From Phoronis australis (lineage: Eukaryota; Phoronida; Phoronidae): a stretch of DNA of 64,000 bases. Positions 13,701-28,700 of this stretch are shown here, piece by piece. The position numbers and the translations under genes are program-made. Each line of letters opens with the position of its first letter. Within the stretch, counting starts at the first letter, position 1. Below the pieces are notes generated by a model. The model was not told where the DNA came from. It saw only the letters and a program-made list of their open reading frames with translations, and did no database searches. Location: the NCBI GenBank assembly GCA_002633005.1, contig NMRA01000110.1, positions 124,001 through 188,000 on the forward strand. Reading direction: 5' to 3'.

Positions 13701-16700
13701 TGCCACTTCGCAATATGCCGGATTGCGACGCCACATAAATGTTTGCCGTCGGTAATGGGAATGAGTTATGGCACGAGTGTCGCCAGCCCTCCCACTACCA
13801 GAGCTGGTTAGAGTTGAGAAAAAATGTGCATCATTTTTTGCTCGTCTAAGGTAGATTTTTGAAAAAATGATGAACTAAAATACTGCTCCACCGATTCGAT
13901 TTTAAGAAACACAGAGAGGAACATCTACATATACGTATTATTTTGGCCTTACCAGCTACAACTAAGTCGTTGATGATTCCTTTGATGTCGTCGTCGCCGA
14001 GCTTACCAGCAGGTCCAAATTTCTCTCTCTTAACATTGGCGTTGTTTGAATTTTCATCGGAAGGCATGTTGGAAGACATCTGATTCACGAACAAGGCGTC
14101 AAAAACTCCTTTGATGTCATCCGGATCAAGCTCTTCCTGAAATTGGACGTAAAAATGGAATTCCTTCAAGGAGAACATGGCACTTTTAATTGACATTTAA
14201 ATTGCTGAGTTGTTCTGCTTTTAAGCAGCCCGAGACAATCATTTCTCGAATACCTTTTGAAATTGCAAGCTTTTAAGATCATCCAGCAGTCTCTTATGTA
14301 CAAGACTAAACCTCTGTCCTACGCTGTCACAAACACCCTAATCATTCTAATGTCCCACGTCACTCCAATGTGCGTAACTGAGACAGGCTAGCCAAACAGA
14401 GAGAAAAGTGCCCTTGCATAAGAAGATATTCGTCGAGCGATCGCGCTTCCAAATGACCGCAAGGTAAAAAAACTAATATCCGAACTCGATCTCCAAGCTC
14501 AACTAAATTTTCATAATACAGTACGGTATATACGGCCAAGTACATGCGTGTAATTCAAGTTCGATTCAGTACTCAAACATGTATCTTTAAAAGGATACCA
14601 AGCCAGGTTTTAGCCTATTAACAGATACTAAAAACGACTTTTCCATCTTGTTCTCGGAAACAAATTATATCTCTAACCCTTGACAACCCTCAAAAGTTTG
14701 GAGGAAAATTTGAAAATCCTTTCAGAGTCTGTTAAGCAAGTAAGCGTGACTTACGCTTTTAGCGAATTTCAAGGCAACTGTGGATAAAGACCACCCACCA
14801 AAAGCCATAATGTCCTATCTGTGACATAGGAATTACGAGTTTTTAGTTGATTCCTGTCTTTAACTTGGAAGATTGGCGCCAAAGGGGGTTTAGCAGGTGA
14901 CAGAACGAAGACTGGTTGAAATCATCAAAACAGAGATTAATTAATAACCTTTTAAAGATGAGACCGCCAAGTGCAAAGTTAAGTTGAATACTAATATTTT
15001 TAGACCATAGACTGCTCGAGCACAAATGTCCAGCTACGTATCATTATTAGAAAGAAAAAAAAAATTTCAGTTGCCCGGATAGCTCATGGAAACGATTGCT
15101 TACATAGGAAGCTGTAACTCTATCTGCTGAATATGTTAAGATCTCTGATTCGATTCACAGAATAGTCGAAAATCACCAACAACTATTGTAGAGTGTAGTG
15201 TCCAATCACCTGGAAGAGGAGACTGGTGATGGTTAAATAAGATCATTTCGAACTTTCATAAAATACCTTGCAGATTTTGAAGTGTTTTTCAAGAAATTTA
15301 TCACGCACTTCCACTCCTTGCTCCATTGCTCTGTAGCAAGCGTTACCCAGAAACCGCAACCATGGGAACGCGTCGAGTTCTGCTCCGTGGATTGGATGTA
15401 GACCGACGTTAAACAACTTGTCGAACAGAAAGACTTGCATTACTTCTTCATCTGTTGATTTGAAGGCTTTGCCAAGAATCTGAAACACGCATTCCATTAA
15501 AATGGGCATCATGGTGCCAAGTTGCCAAGGAAGTGAGTAAGAGATTCAGAGCTTTACTACACCATTTTGCAAAATAATCTCGAAACATCGCCCCACGCTC
15601 AATGTACATAAACCAATGTGTCAAGAAAATGAGGAAGTTCATGGTTCTATAACACTACATTGCCCTGAGTCATTGGTGCAATTCAAACCAGGTTCAAATT
15701 TTACCGTTAAAAAGCATTGTCGTTGTTGATGAAATTGGATAATTAGGAATGCTTGTACTATAATCTTTACTGTTTGAGTTCCGATCTCATATAGAAAGTG
15801 AGAATAAAATTACTCACTACAGAAGTCATTATGTTGCAAACGATCGTGTGAAGAAACGGGAAAGGGTCGAACGGTTGACCCTTAAACTCTGACATTCTCT
15901 CCAGCATGTCTTTTGTTTCACCAGTTATTGTCGCCTCCAATCTGTATAACACAATTCAAGAACAAGAACGTAGTACGCATGAGTTGCATTACTCATTAAC
16001 TTTATCATGAGAAAAGTGCATCGATTTTAAAAATTCAATGACGGCTCTTATTTGCTCTTATTTACTTTTCAGTTTTAAAAAATAGTCATGTTGGTCGTTT
16101 GCCTTACTTATTGTTCGTTTTTTACTGTGAAACTTGTACGCGTTTTGGTTTACGACAGCAATTTTTGCAACCAGCACATTCAGCCAAGCCCACGGATAGA
16201 AACTAGCTTGCTTCAACCCGTGACATCAATGATATGCCGAGAACTTCGATTGATAATCTGGGGTTAACAGTACATTTCAAAGCTACGCGATAGACGCTTG
16301 GCCATTTATTATCTATTAGAAACCTTTTATCTGGAAATTTCGGACAGCGTAATTGGAGTAGTTTATCGCATTTTTGTAATGTCACAGCATTGTGAATCTT
16401 TATTGAATAATTGTATCAAACGGCAACAAAGGTACAATCAATTATAAAAACAAAGATGTATACATTATCCACAGCAAAAATGAGGGATCCTCATTTTAAA
16501 ACTTCTGTCTTTACAAGATATAAATCTTTTGAATCATTGAAATTATTTCCCTAATAGCTTAACTCATCTTTTGCATTAGCTCTCTGGTTCATTTCCTTTC
16601 ATGTTACTACTATTATTTTCGAATTTTGGTGACACTCGTTGTTTTTAAAATAAAAAAATAAATCAGTCAGGGATGCAAAATGATAATAACTTATGAAATA

Positions 16701-19700
16701 AATTATTTATCTTTTGCTTCTGGTATAATCATGAAGAACTGCCTGACTCCTATGCAATTCTGTTGGGAAACGGCGGAGTTGCGAAAACTTAATAACAGTA
16801 AATTCCATAGTAAGTACACACAGCGGAACAAACGCATGCAAACAAATCTCACGCAGGCGCGGTGCAACCTCAGAGTCCGCGAGATCCCTGCAATTATTTT
16901 TTACATGTCGAGCTCGAACTTTTGTCCAAAGTTGGCTCACGTCGGAACATCATCTCACAAATGGCCGATCGGATTTATATTCCCAACTTTCAGATCTGTT
17001 TTTTGCACTGTTCTCTTAAACCGGATTGGAGGTTATCTTTGAAAGTTCCACTTTTGTATTAGGAGCTATGTAAAATACGGGTTTCATGATTTTCATTAGC
17101 AATCTCAAAAGTTACGAAAACGAAAACGAAATAAAAATTAAGAAAACTGGAACAGTGTTTCGGAGATTTCATCTTCAACATTTTTATCAAATGAAATTTG
17201 CTGGTGTTGTTGATACTATCAGTGCAACTGTCCTACCTCTAAACTTTACTAGAAAGGCATTGGTCACATGTCTCACTTATTGGCAGATTGGTAAAATAAA
17301 AAGTCACAAATCAAACTCAACAAGCTGTCTACTGCTGCATACATGTATGTTGACCAGCTTACAGACTAAGTCGTGTTAACTCGTTACTAAGCCACCAAAA
17401 CATGCTAAGTTCACTCGTCTAAATCGTCGACCTGTAATGAATATCTTACTTCAGACACCCGGATTTATTGATGTCAGTTTATTGTCACGTGATTCCACAA
17501 CAGAAAAGAATAGGAATGTGATATTGTTGCTTTGGCAGCATAAAAATAGTTGGAAACGCGATCTTAACTTTCTTTTAATACAATAAAATGCAATTGAAGT
17601 CGTGTAGGATGACGTATGCCATTACGTTTATTTGGTTTTGTGTGGTGCGTCTGCTCTCTAATCGTCTTCTGTAAAAAAGTTAATTACTTCCTCTCACCAA
17701 AGCATACGTCAACCAACTGACTACCTTTCCATTCCAACGCCATAACTCTTCAAGGCCCAGTAACCGACTTTCTTTTTATGTTGCACGTGAGGTGAATACG
17801 TCGTGAAACCAATGTCAGATCGTTTGCCGAACATAAAGAAACGCAGCGTTTCGGGCCTGTGGAAACAAAAAGTGACGTCGTCACCAATGCCATTTAGGCT
17901 TAGTCATAGTGCATGCTTCATGCGTAAATGGGGAATACGACTAGACCAAATTAACGTTACAATCTTTTACTCCACCCTAAGTGAATTTGCATTGGCGACG
18001 CGCCAGATTGCTCTTTCACTGGGACGCTTTAGACACAGTATACATGGACCTTGAACTGAATGTTATGATTTTTGATTTCCAGTATGTGCACCGGCACGAT
18101 CATTAAAAGAGACAAAATCTATTTGTATTACGTAGTATCTGAAGGTTATCAATCGCCCTAGAAAAATTTTAAATTTGGCTAGGTTCGTTACACCGTATCT
18201 CAGAAACGGCTGATCGAGTTCATTCCCAGATTTTGCATGCACCCTTTGCCGGTCGTCAGCTCAACTTGCTGATGCAAATTTCAACTATCTGGATGGCTAC
18301 CTGAACACGTGCTTCAAATTAAAAGACGTTGTTGACAAACCTTCCGCCGAACTCGATTCCTTTGTTTATGAAAACTTCCTTGATTCCTTCCATACTGTTG
18401 ACGATGACGCTATAGGCTCCAAGTGAATTTATCCGGAAAATGTCGCCGTAAACATCTTTCCAATGCGTAAATTGAATGTGTGTTTTTTCAAGGTCCAGTT
18501 GATGCAAGTTACCTGTGTGAAAAGTAAAATCACATTCTATGTTACTAATAGTAAGAATAGCCTTTAAGTTGCATTACAAAAGATTAATAAAAGTTGTGTT
18601 TCGTCTGACTCCAGGCTACGAGAAATGTATCAGCCCAACAAAAATATCATGGCTAGGCACTTTAGTTGTCCTAATTCGTCACACAGCACTTAACAAATTT
18701 GTGACAACATCTTAATTTTCAGTCACATTGAATGTAGAGCGAGCATCACACGTTAATTGGATCATGTCTTGGTTCAAATTTGCTAAAAACGTTACAGCTA
18801 CGTCATGGCGAGAAAATAGACAAATTAGCTTATTATAAGCTTAATGACTTATTCTTATTAAAATGACATAGGCAAAAAATTGAATTCCAGGCCTCAAAAG
18901 CGAGGCCTCTTATATTAATATAGGGAAATATAGAGGGCTTCGCCGAAAGGCGGCCGGAGAGCGGGGCCTTCCTATATTAATATAGAGGACCCCGCTTTCC
19001 GGCCGCCTTTAGGCGAGACCTCCTATAATAATATAGGCGGCCTCGCCGAAAGGCGGCCGGAGAGCGGGGCCCTCTATATTAATATGGGGCACTCTATAAT
19101 AATATAGAGGCCCCGCTCTACGGCCGCCTTTCAACGAGGCCGCCTGTATTATTATAGGGGGCCTCGCTGAAAGGCGATCGAAAAGCAAGGCCCCTATATT
19201 AATATAGGTGGCCTCACCGGAAGGCAGCTGGAGACCGGGGCCCCCTATGGACCCCGCTCTCCGGCCGTCTTCTGGCGAGGCTTCCTATATTAATACGAGT
19301 GAACTCGCCCGACGAGCGAGGCCGTCAATTTCAATATAGGCAGCCCACTTGAAGGGGACCACAGAGTCTATAGGCTGCCGAAGAGCAAAGTGCGTTACAT
19401 TATTAGGATACCCAACATTAGTTTGGAGGCACCACTGTTTGACTACCTTTGGTCACGGCCCCTGACTATTACAGGAGGTCCCAATGTTCATACATCTTCT
19501 CGTGGTTTAATGTAAAATTGCATAATTTGCCCGCTTTTTGACTGGTAAGGCTCCCTATCATAATACAAACATCTTTGTTCTTCAGTCGCCTTCGGGCTGG
19601 GCCCATCCAATCACATGACAGAACATGAATGGGCACGAAAATCATAGCCAATGTCTTCAAGTCAATTAAGACTTTCCATCACTACACTATGGACAACGAG

Positions 19701-22700
19701 CTTTAATAAAAACCTCAATCGTAAGTTTGTAGATTCTATCAACTTCAAGTGTTAGGTATTTTGAGGGCTCAATGTGCTTTTCCAGTCAGTGCACTGCCTG
19801 TGATGATAAAATATTGCCACACAAGGGGACAAAACATGTATTAAATTTTGTAAAAAAATCACTTATCGATCAGCTTGTTGATAGTTGTCTCATTTTTTTT
19901 ACAAAATATCTTGTTTGAAAGACAAATGATTGTTGTCCAGTGATACACCCCACGGCCTTTCACAATTTTGAGCATTCCCCTTTCCTATAACATATTAGTT
20001 CTTACTGGAAAGAACAATAGAATTTATGCATTTTATTTATTGTGCCAATTTCATACTTACATGAAGGCCAATGTTTTGTTTGATTTCATAATATTGCGGG
20101 TGTCAATAAATGTCGATTAAGCAATGATTCATTATTAAGTTTGACATGTGAACTATCTATTATATAAAATGCATCTTTCGCACAAACTCCGTCTCCCCCG
20201 CTCCACTACAGACCTTCGTTGCGCCCGTTTCGGCACCGTCTTGGTCCCAGGTATTGCACCGGCCCACGATTTGGATTCGAGGTGTTCTATGTTTTCTCGC
20301 GGGCCGTTTTTTCGCGGACGCAGAGGGAGGGTGGCCAGTTTCGTACTGGCCTTGGTGACGTCAGTCGGTCGGCTCAAAGGCCTGAATGACGTCACTTCGT
20401 TGGCTTTATTTCACTCCCCCCCGGCTTCTGTCGTGTCGAGCCTTTCGCCGCCAAAATTAATGATGCCTCATTAAAATTTTTCTACTCTTCCTTGAGTAAA
20501 CTAAATTATTAACCGGGGTGTTGGAAAATTGGCGTTCTTCAGTTATTCTGCTGCTAAAATTGCGATGCGCTGTTTGGGCGCCATTGCGTCACTTATCGGG
20601 CCAATTTCCTTGTTCTTCAATCAACTGTGTAGGTTGCGTACATGTCATAACAATCGGAAGTGGTTTCATTTCGTTACAAGTTTTTACTATATCAATACCA
20701 AAAAAAAAAACAATTTCAGAAAATAATCTCGAGAGATATCGCAGTTTTGGGAAATGGCACGTACATACGCGTGTCACGAGACTGCACTGTTTTCAAAACG
20801 ACGGCAGGATTTTCCTTTGTTAAAAAGGCGGAGAATTACGAAAAATAACTGTGAATGTCGATTCATTCCCGGATTCTGCATGCACCCCTGCAGGTTGTTA
20901 GCTCTAAGTTTCACGACGAGGTGGCGAGCTAAGCACCTGGGTTGTGTGAAATTTCGGTGTCTATCGGAGCTCTACACACGACTACCTAGCTGTATGTCGA
21001 CAACAGTTTTCATACAGCTAGCTCAGTGGCTTTCTACCTCAGTAGGCTATGTACATTTATGATGCAACTTTTGTAAATACATCCTGGGGCGGATCCATGA
21101 TTTTGAGTTGGGGGGACGGCACTATTAGCCAGAATTTTGCCCTTCAGATATTCGCACTCCCGAACTGCCAAATGGAAGCTGGGAGAATTTTATGGGGGAA
21201 TGGCCCCCTTGGTCCCCTCTAAATCCGCCACTGACATCTATAATCTTTGTGTACTATACAATATTTTAAACGGATTCTTAGTTTTCACTTTAAACTGAAG
21301 AATATCTGATTACCGTACTTTGTGTTACGACAGGGTTAAATGTCTGGAAAGAAATTTCTACTGCTTAGGGAAAGAATCCCACAGCCGCACACCTACTAAA
21401 ATCTGACAGGTGACAGAAATTTTGCTTTAAGCTTTGAACACGGTCTCTCAGTGCGATGAGCACTCGATCAGTTCACTCTTAGGGGTTGCTATTTCCCCTC
21501 GCGTTTCCCACTAGCTGCTACCCGTGCGAAAGCATGGGTAACGGCTAGTGAATGAAATAAAATTGAAAAGTGAATAGATTGGTTCCCCATCCTCCAACCA
21601 TCAAATGGTTCCTATGCCTATACCCTATTGCTCAGCCCCTCCACTATGAGGGTAATAAACCAATATTCTAAGTTAACTCCAACCCCTTCCCTTTGGCATC
21701 ATGGTGGCACAAACACGGAAAACATTTTCCTCTAATGGACCTATTTACTGAAAATCGCATACCGGCCTATGATGTAAAAATTTGTCAGTTGTACACATCG
21801 GCTGTAGATCAAGGGAATTTTGTCTGCATGTACCTTGTGAACGTACATTGTCCGCGGATGAGGTAACAAGTTTTGAAATTCAGTAAGATTCCAAGTTCAA
21901 CCACAACAAAAACATGGCCACGTTACACTTCTAGCTGGGTTTATTTCTGGTTACATTCGAAGTCTCCTAGCTCAAAGTTACACAAGATACGTACTTCACT
22001 CAACTGCATGTCTTGTTTGGTAACAGCTGGGCTGTTTTTCAACAAAAAAAGCTTTTGCTTCAACTTGAAGCTCATGATTCCAGGGTCATAATTTGTATTC
22101 AATATTAGGCAGCCGGTAGGCAACACCCTGGATGCCGCAGGCATACAGGGGCGGTGAGTACATCCCATAAAAAGTTACGAATTTCAAAATACACGAAACA
22201 AAATTAAATGAAATATGCATATATGCACATGGAGTTATAATTAGCACATACCATCAGTCTGGAGAAGATTGAGTCAAGATAATTTGAAGAAATCGGTGAA
22301 AATCTGTCGCGGTTTGCTTGACTTTTCTTGGGGTGCCATTTTGAGGAAGTTATGTGAAATCACTCATTTTGGCGAATAAAAAGTCTAAGGGACACTAATC
22401 TTACAAATTTAACCTGATACCTTCCCACGCTTTTTTGCGTCACGCGCCAGCGTCACGCGCTTCACTAAGTCTCGCGCTATAGCCTGCCTATTTTGTAGTT
22501 ATCGCGTGCGTGGTGAAAAAAGTTAACGGTGACCAAAAAAGTGGAGTTGGAATTCTTCGCCAAAGTCACCTTAATTCTCGTAACTAACTTAGCTTCACCG
22601 AAGATACGTGTAAAAGTAAAAAGGACCACTGAAGAAAGTAAGCTCTTTTTTAAATGATAGGTTTAAGTGTGAATGTATTTTTTACCAGGTGAAAACTCCA

Positions 22701-25700
22701 AATCAGTGGCCGGATTTGGCCTACCGCCCGTTTAAAATATATGGGACGAAATTCATATGATCGATGGGAAGTATTGCAGCTATTGCAGCCTGTAACCGGC
22801 AAACCGAGGGGCTACGTGTTGCCTAGGCAGATGGTAGCCCCTAATTACTAGTGTGCCCCACCGGAGCTACGTCGCATGTAAACCGGTGGAGTTGCCCAAT
22901 CTTGACTGGTGAGGGTGTTCCTAATGTTGGATATTCTATTCATGCTGTTTTAATCGCTGCGCCACCTACAGGCAGATTGAAAAAGTGCATAACACCAGCA
23001 AAAGGCTCACCAGGCTCACAAAGTGAGAGACACAGAACAAGCATTTCAACTTATTCTACTATTCCCACTAATCGCTGCGCCATCTGCAGGGATAGGCTGA
23101 TAACAAACATTCTGTCAGCTACAGGCTCACAGCTTGAGAAGCGCAGAACCCACATTTCAACTAATTCAACTATTCCCACTAATCGCTATGCCACCTGCAA
23201 GCAGACAGATAAAGCACATGGCGCTGCAAAAGGCTCACCAGGCTCACAACTTGACAGACAGAACACGCATTTCAATTAATTCAACTATTCCCACTAATCG
23301 CTGCTCCACCTACAGGAACAGACTGATAACAATCATGACATCAGCAAAAGGCTCTCAACTTAAGAGACACAGAACAGGGATTTCAACTAATTCAACTATT
23401 CACACTAATCACTACGCCACCTACAGGCAAATTGAAAAAGTACATGACGCCAGCAAAAGGCTCACCAGGTTCACAAAGTGAGAGACACAGAACAAGTATT
23501 TCAACTTATTCAACTATTCCCACTAATCGCTGCGCCACCTGCAGGGATAGGCTGATAACAAACATTATGTCAGCTACAGGCTCACAGCTTGAGAAACACA
23601 GAACCCACATTTCAGCTAATTCAACTATTCCCACTAATCGCTATGCCACCTGTAGGCAGACAGATAAAGCACATGGCGCTGGCAAAAGGCTCACCAGGCT
23701 TACAACTTGACAGACACAGAACACGCATTTCAACTAATTCAACTATTCCCACTAATTGCTGCGCCACCTACAGGAACAGACTGATAACAATCATGACATC
23801 AGCAAAAGGCTCTCAACTTGACAGACACAGAACATGCATTTCAACTAATTCAACTATTCCCACTAATTGTTGGGCCGCCTGCAGGCAAGTCAGTGACTCG
23901 AGCAGGTAAATAAAGTTCATCACATAATCAATGGGGTCACCATCTTAGAGACTCCACACACGCATTTCAACTAATTCAACTATTCCCACTAATCGCTGCG
24001 CCACCTACAGGAAAAGACTGATAACAATCATGACATCAGCAAAAGGCTCACAACTTAAGAGACACAGAACAGGCATTTCAAGTAATTCAACTATTCCCAC
24101 TAATCACTGCGCCACCTGCAGGGACAGAGAACCTACATGACATCATCAACTGGCTCACAAGTTTAGAAACTCCCAACACACATTTCAACTAATTCGACTA
24201 TTCCCACTAATCGCTACGCCACCTGCAGGCACACCTGATACCAAACATGAAGTCAGCAACAGGCCCACAACTTGAGAGACAGAGAACACACATTTCAACT
24301 AATTCAACTATTCCCACTTATCGCTACGCCACCTACAGGCAGATTGAAAAAGTACATAACGCCAGCAAAAGGCTCACCAGGCTCACAAAGTGAGAGACAC
24401 AGAACAAGCATTTCAACGTATTCAAATATTCCCACTAATCGCTGCGCCACCTGCAGGGATAGGCTGATAACAAACATTATGCCAGCTACAGGCTCACAGC
24501 TTGAGAAACACAGAAACCACATTTCAACTAATTCAACTATTCCCACTAATCGCAATGCCACCTGCAGGCAGACAGATAAAGCACATGGCGCTAGCAAAAG
24601 GCTCACCAAGCTCACAACTTGACAGACTCAGATCAGGCATTTCAACTTAATTCAAGTATTCCCACTAATCGCTGCGCCACCTACAGGAACAGACAGATAA
24701 TAATCATGACATCAGCAAAAGGCTCTCAACTTGACAGACACAGAACATGCATTTCAACTAATTCAACTATTCCCACTAATTGTTGCGCCACCTGCAGGCA
24801 AGTCAGTGACTCGGGTCTTTCTGTCTCACATTGCCAGTTATACTTTAGATGGCGCTACAATTGGTTGAATTAGTTGAATTAGTTGAATAGCTCAGTGCTG
24901 GATAGGTTGAGCTGACTTGGGATTCGTTGGATTCAACTAATTCAACGATTCCTACTAATCAGTGCGTCACCTGTGGACAGGGAGCTAACTTACATGATGT
25001 CATCCACAAGCACAATGTTAGAGACACCAATCACGCATTTCAACTAATTCAACTATTCCCACTAATCGCTGCGCCACCTGCAGGGGCAGTTTGATAACAA
25101 ACGTGATGAAAGCAACAGGCTTGCATCAGTGGTGAAGACAGGATAAGTTGAGATAAGTTGGGATTAGTTGGGTACAACTAAACATTCTGACATGTATGCC
25201 CTCCACATGTTAAAACATGTAGAGGGTAGGACTATTATGTTGTACTACTCCGTGGTGCAACTACACTGTAACGACCGTCGGTCTGTGCATGCAAAATCTA
25301 GGAAATAGCCGACACTCACCTTGCCCTTTGCAGCCGTTTAAGTAAAAAAAATCTAATAAACATCATTTTGTTGCATAATTCTTTGTCTTTTTTTAACAAA
25401 GAAAAGTCCGTCATTGTTTCGCTTGTGACACGCGCACGCGCCATTTATTAATTTGCGACATCTCTCAGGATATGATTACAGCTTCGCAGCAGCAAATTTT
25501 GTTCTAAAATTGAATTTCCTGGTATTAAAATACTGAAAACTTGTAACGAAATAACACCAGTTCCGATAATTTGTTGTGACATGTACTCAACCTAGTGGAA
25601 GAACAGTAGATTGAGGAATCGGTGAATAAAGAAACTGGCCAATAGGTGATGCAATATTTTATGGCGCCGAAAGCCAAGCAAAAGATCGGCATCACAATTT

Positions 25701-28700
25701 TAGCTGCAGAATAATGGAAGAACAACGCCAATTTTTCCAACACTGCGGTAAATAATTAAGTTTACTCCAGTAAGAGTGTCGTTTTTAGTGACTAATTTTT
25801 TGTAACATTTTTGGTTATTTTTTACCTGCATCGCTGTAAAGCTGTATACTTAGTATACAACTTTGCACCAAGGCTTGGTGATGCTGCGAGATATTTTTTG
25901 TTGCTCATACAGATTGTTGCCAGCTTTTGGGCATTACACTCCTATTCCTTTATAATTGTGCATGGGCCCCCTTCAGAGACCGCTTGGAATGCACGTGGAC
26001 CTTTGCCTTTAGATATGTGTGGTTTCACCCGGCCTCTTTCTCCTACATCCAAGACCCACCACTGCATACTGTATGTAAATAGCCACTCGCCGTGAGTCAA
26101 AAATAAGCCCACATATTTGTGAGTCAGGTTGTGTGAGTTCAATGCACTTTAAAATTCAGCGGTATTGAATTTATGACAAAAAAATGAATTTCCAAAATAG
26201 GTTTTCTATCTTCAAATAATGTTTGCACTTTTCCCTCCTCAGAAGCTTAGCTAGCCCTAATTACCAAATTGTACAAATTAATGCCTTCACACAGACGCAC
26301 ACACACACACACCATCACTTTTTGCACCATTTGCTTTGGTTATGCAACTGAAACTAAAAAAATCACCTGGTCACATTTAATTCCAGTTAAATCCTGGAAT
26401 TTAATCTACCCACTGTACCATTTACAGGAACAAAAAACAGGCCTTTTGTTTGATCTTTGCCCAAACATAACTAAGACCTTAACCACTGTGGGAACAATTC
26501 ATTCCATGAATGCCTTTGGTTATCTCTTTGGAAATATTGTAGGTATAACAGCTGCCATTGCTTACAATGGATACCTGACCAATTTAATATTAGGACAGAT
26601 CATATCCCAGTCCCAACACTGCTCTGTTGACTAGATGGACTCTGAACAAAAGGTAGAGGCAACAGGGTCATGGACAATGTTAACTTTTATCCCTGCAATA
26701 GAGGTCTTTTCATATTGGAACTGTCTAAAGTACAAATGAGACCAAGAAAGCAACTCAGATTTGGTGGACAAAAATTCACAACTACCGTATTTGCCCTAAT
26801 AAGCGCCCAAAATTTCCCCAATAAGTGTTTTCAGACTTCGTTAAAAGCGCTCAGCCCATGGATGTGTGCCTTACCTAGATTTCTTAAGTTCTGCAGTAAC
26901 ATCTTCAATTTATCAATAATATCCGACAGTCCTGAAAACAATCATAGTGCGCGCCAAACTTCTAGACCAAAAGCCTCGCCACTGTGTCGGTATTTAGCCG
27001 TGAATATACACTTCAAACTTCTGCAAGGCTTCAAAAAGAATAAATTTAATTTTTTTGCAGATATCACGAGGTATGTGTCCTACTATGGTCTGGCTTTTCA
27101 GAACAGACAGTATACTTGTCAACGGAAGTGAATCTCGCCATCAGTCGGCAAGTTTTCGCCCTGGGATTTCCCCACAATTTTCTGATAAAGGATCGTAATT
27201 TAATGACAAAGTTTGATAGCAATGTACCACAATTTTGTGGAAAGTCGATCTGTCATACGCTACAGACACGTTGCAGAGCATAAATTTGATGAATTCTAGC
27301 TTAGGATCTCACCTGTTTCGGACACTGTGTTTTAACAGCCTTAGGCTCCAATAAGCGCACCCGCTCTCCTGAAACGAATTTTTCTAAGTGCCCTAGGCGC
27401 TTACTAGGGCTAATACGGTGTCTATAAATGAGACCAAGAAAGCAACTTAGATTTAGTGGACAGAAAGTCATAACTATATTTATGTAGCTGTCCATTAATT
27501 TAAAAGCAGCCATTGTCAACCCCTCCCATTGTTAATTTACCTAATTACGGTACATGGCGAATTATTGTATCTGCCATCAATTGAAATTTCATCAAGTATG
27601 TTGCTCTGACATCAAGTTTTTGTCTGCACTCTACTTACAGGTTGCACTTTTTGTCAAATTGGCAAAAGATTCAACCACAACTTCTAGTCCCCGAAGTGCT
27701 AGAAGCCTAAGGTCGTTCATCATGATCAGATTCAAAATGGCGGACGTGTTGGCTATAAGTTGTTTTCGAAGTCAGATTCAAATGCTCATAGAGGCCGCAT
27801 TTCTATGCGCCCACATACCTATACGTGGGTGCAAATTGCCTTCATCTCTGTCTGGGCGTCCAGCGTCCGCAGCTGTATCTCTTGAACCCCTCAAAGTATT
27901 TTCACCAAATTTGACGGATGGGTTCATATGAAGATAACGACAGAAGAGGACGAATTTCAGACGGATCTCACTGACTACCGTTGTGCCCCCTAGTGGCAAT
28001 TTATTTTTTTACATTTACCTCTGTATGTTTAAAGGTCGTCTACGGATTTTTGTGAAACTTGGCATATAGGCACCTGTTAGTAGGATGATGCTATATTCCT
28101 GTTTTCGGAAGGAGTCAATGTATTTTGCGCCACCTAATGACCATTTTTACTGTTTTTTTGGCATCCGCCTCTCTATCAACCAAACCGCTCTTAAAGATGA
28201 TTGTAAAAATTGGCATGCATGTATTTTCTTACTATGAAGAGAAAGCCTGTCGATGACTTTCGGATTAATCTGGCTACTGTGGCACCTCCTAGTGGCAGTT
28301 TTTCATGTGAAGACTCGCTCGTCAGTCACCTTCCGGCGGTGCCTTCTACATTAATATAGTGGGCCTCGCTCATAGGCTGCCTTCCAGAAGGGACCCTATA
28401 TTAATATCTGGGGCCGCAATCTCTGGCTGCCTTTCGGCGAGGCCCCCTATACTATTATAGGGGACCTCGCTGAAAGGCAGTCGAAAAGCGGGGCCCTCTA
28501 TATTAATATAGCGGGCTCCGCTCTCCGGCCGCCTTTCAACAAGGCCCCCTATATTATAAGGGTCCTCACCAAAAGGCGGCCGGAGAGCGAGGCCTTCTAC
28601 ATTAATATAGGGCCCCGCTCCCCGGCCGCCTTTTGGCGGGGCTCCCTATATTGATATAGAGGGCCTCGCTTTTGAGGCCTGAAATTCAATTTTTTGCCTA

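Noticed and set aside
16203-16385. 60-codon frame considered as P450 exon 3
   Set aside because: A better exon with splice sites, correct phase and family pattern was found at 17725-17856.
20148-20474. 108-codon plus-strand frame and opposite 80-codon frame
   Set aside because: A locally GC-richer stretch that is open on both strands; no splice structure or family likeness.
22920-25110. Regularly spaced repeats suggesting a CRISPR array; several frames of 80-140 codons
   Set aside because: The repeats are too long and degenerate, spacers are themselves repeated (ABCD types), and the DNA is eukaryotic. The frames are in-phase products of the tandem repeat.
26269-26634. 121-codon frame with a hydrophobic C-terminal part
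   Set aside because: Begins in a CA-rich run, no family likeness, and adjoins repetitive sequence.
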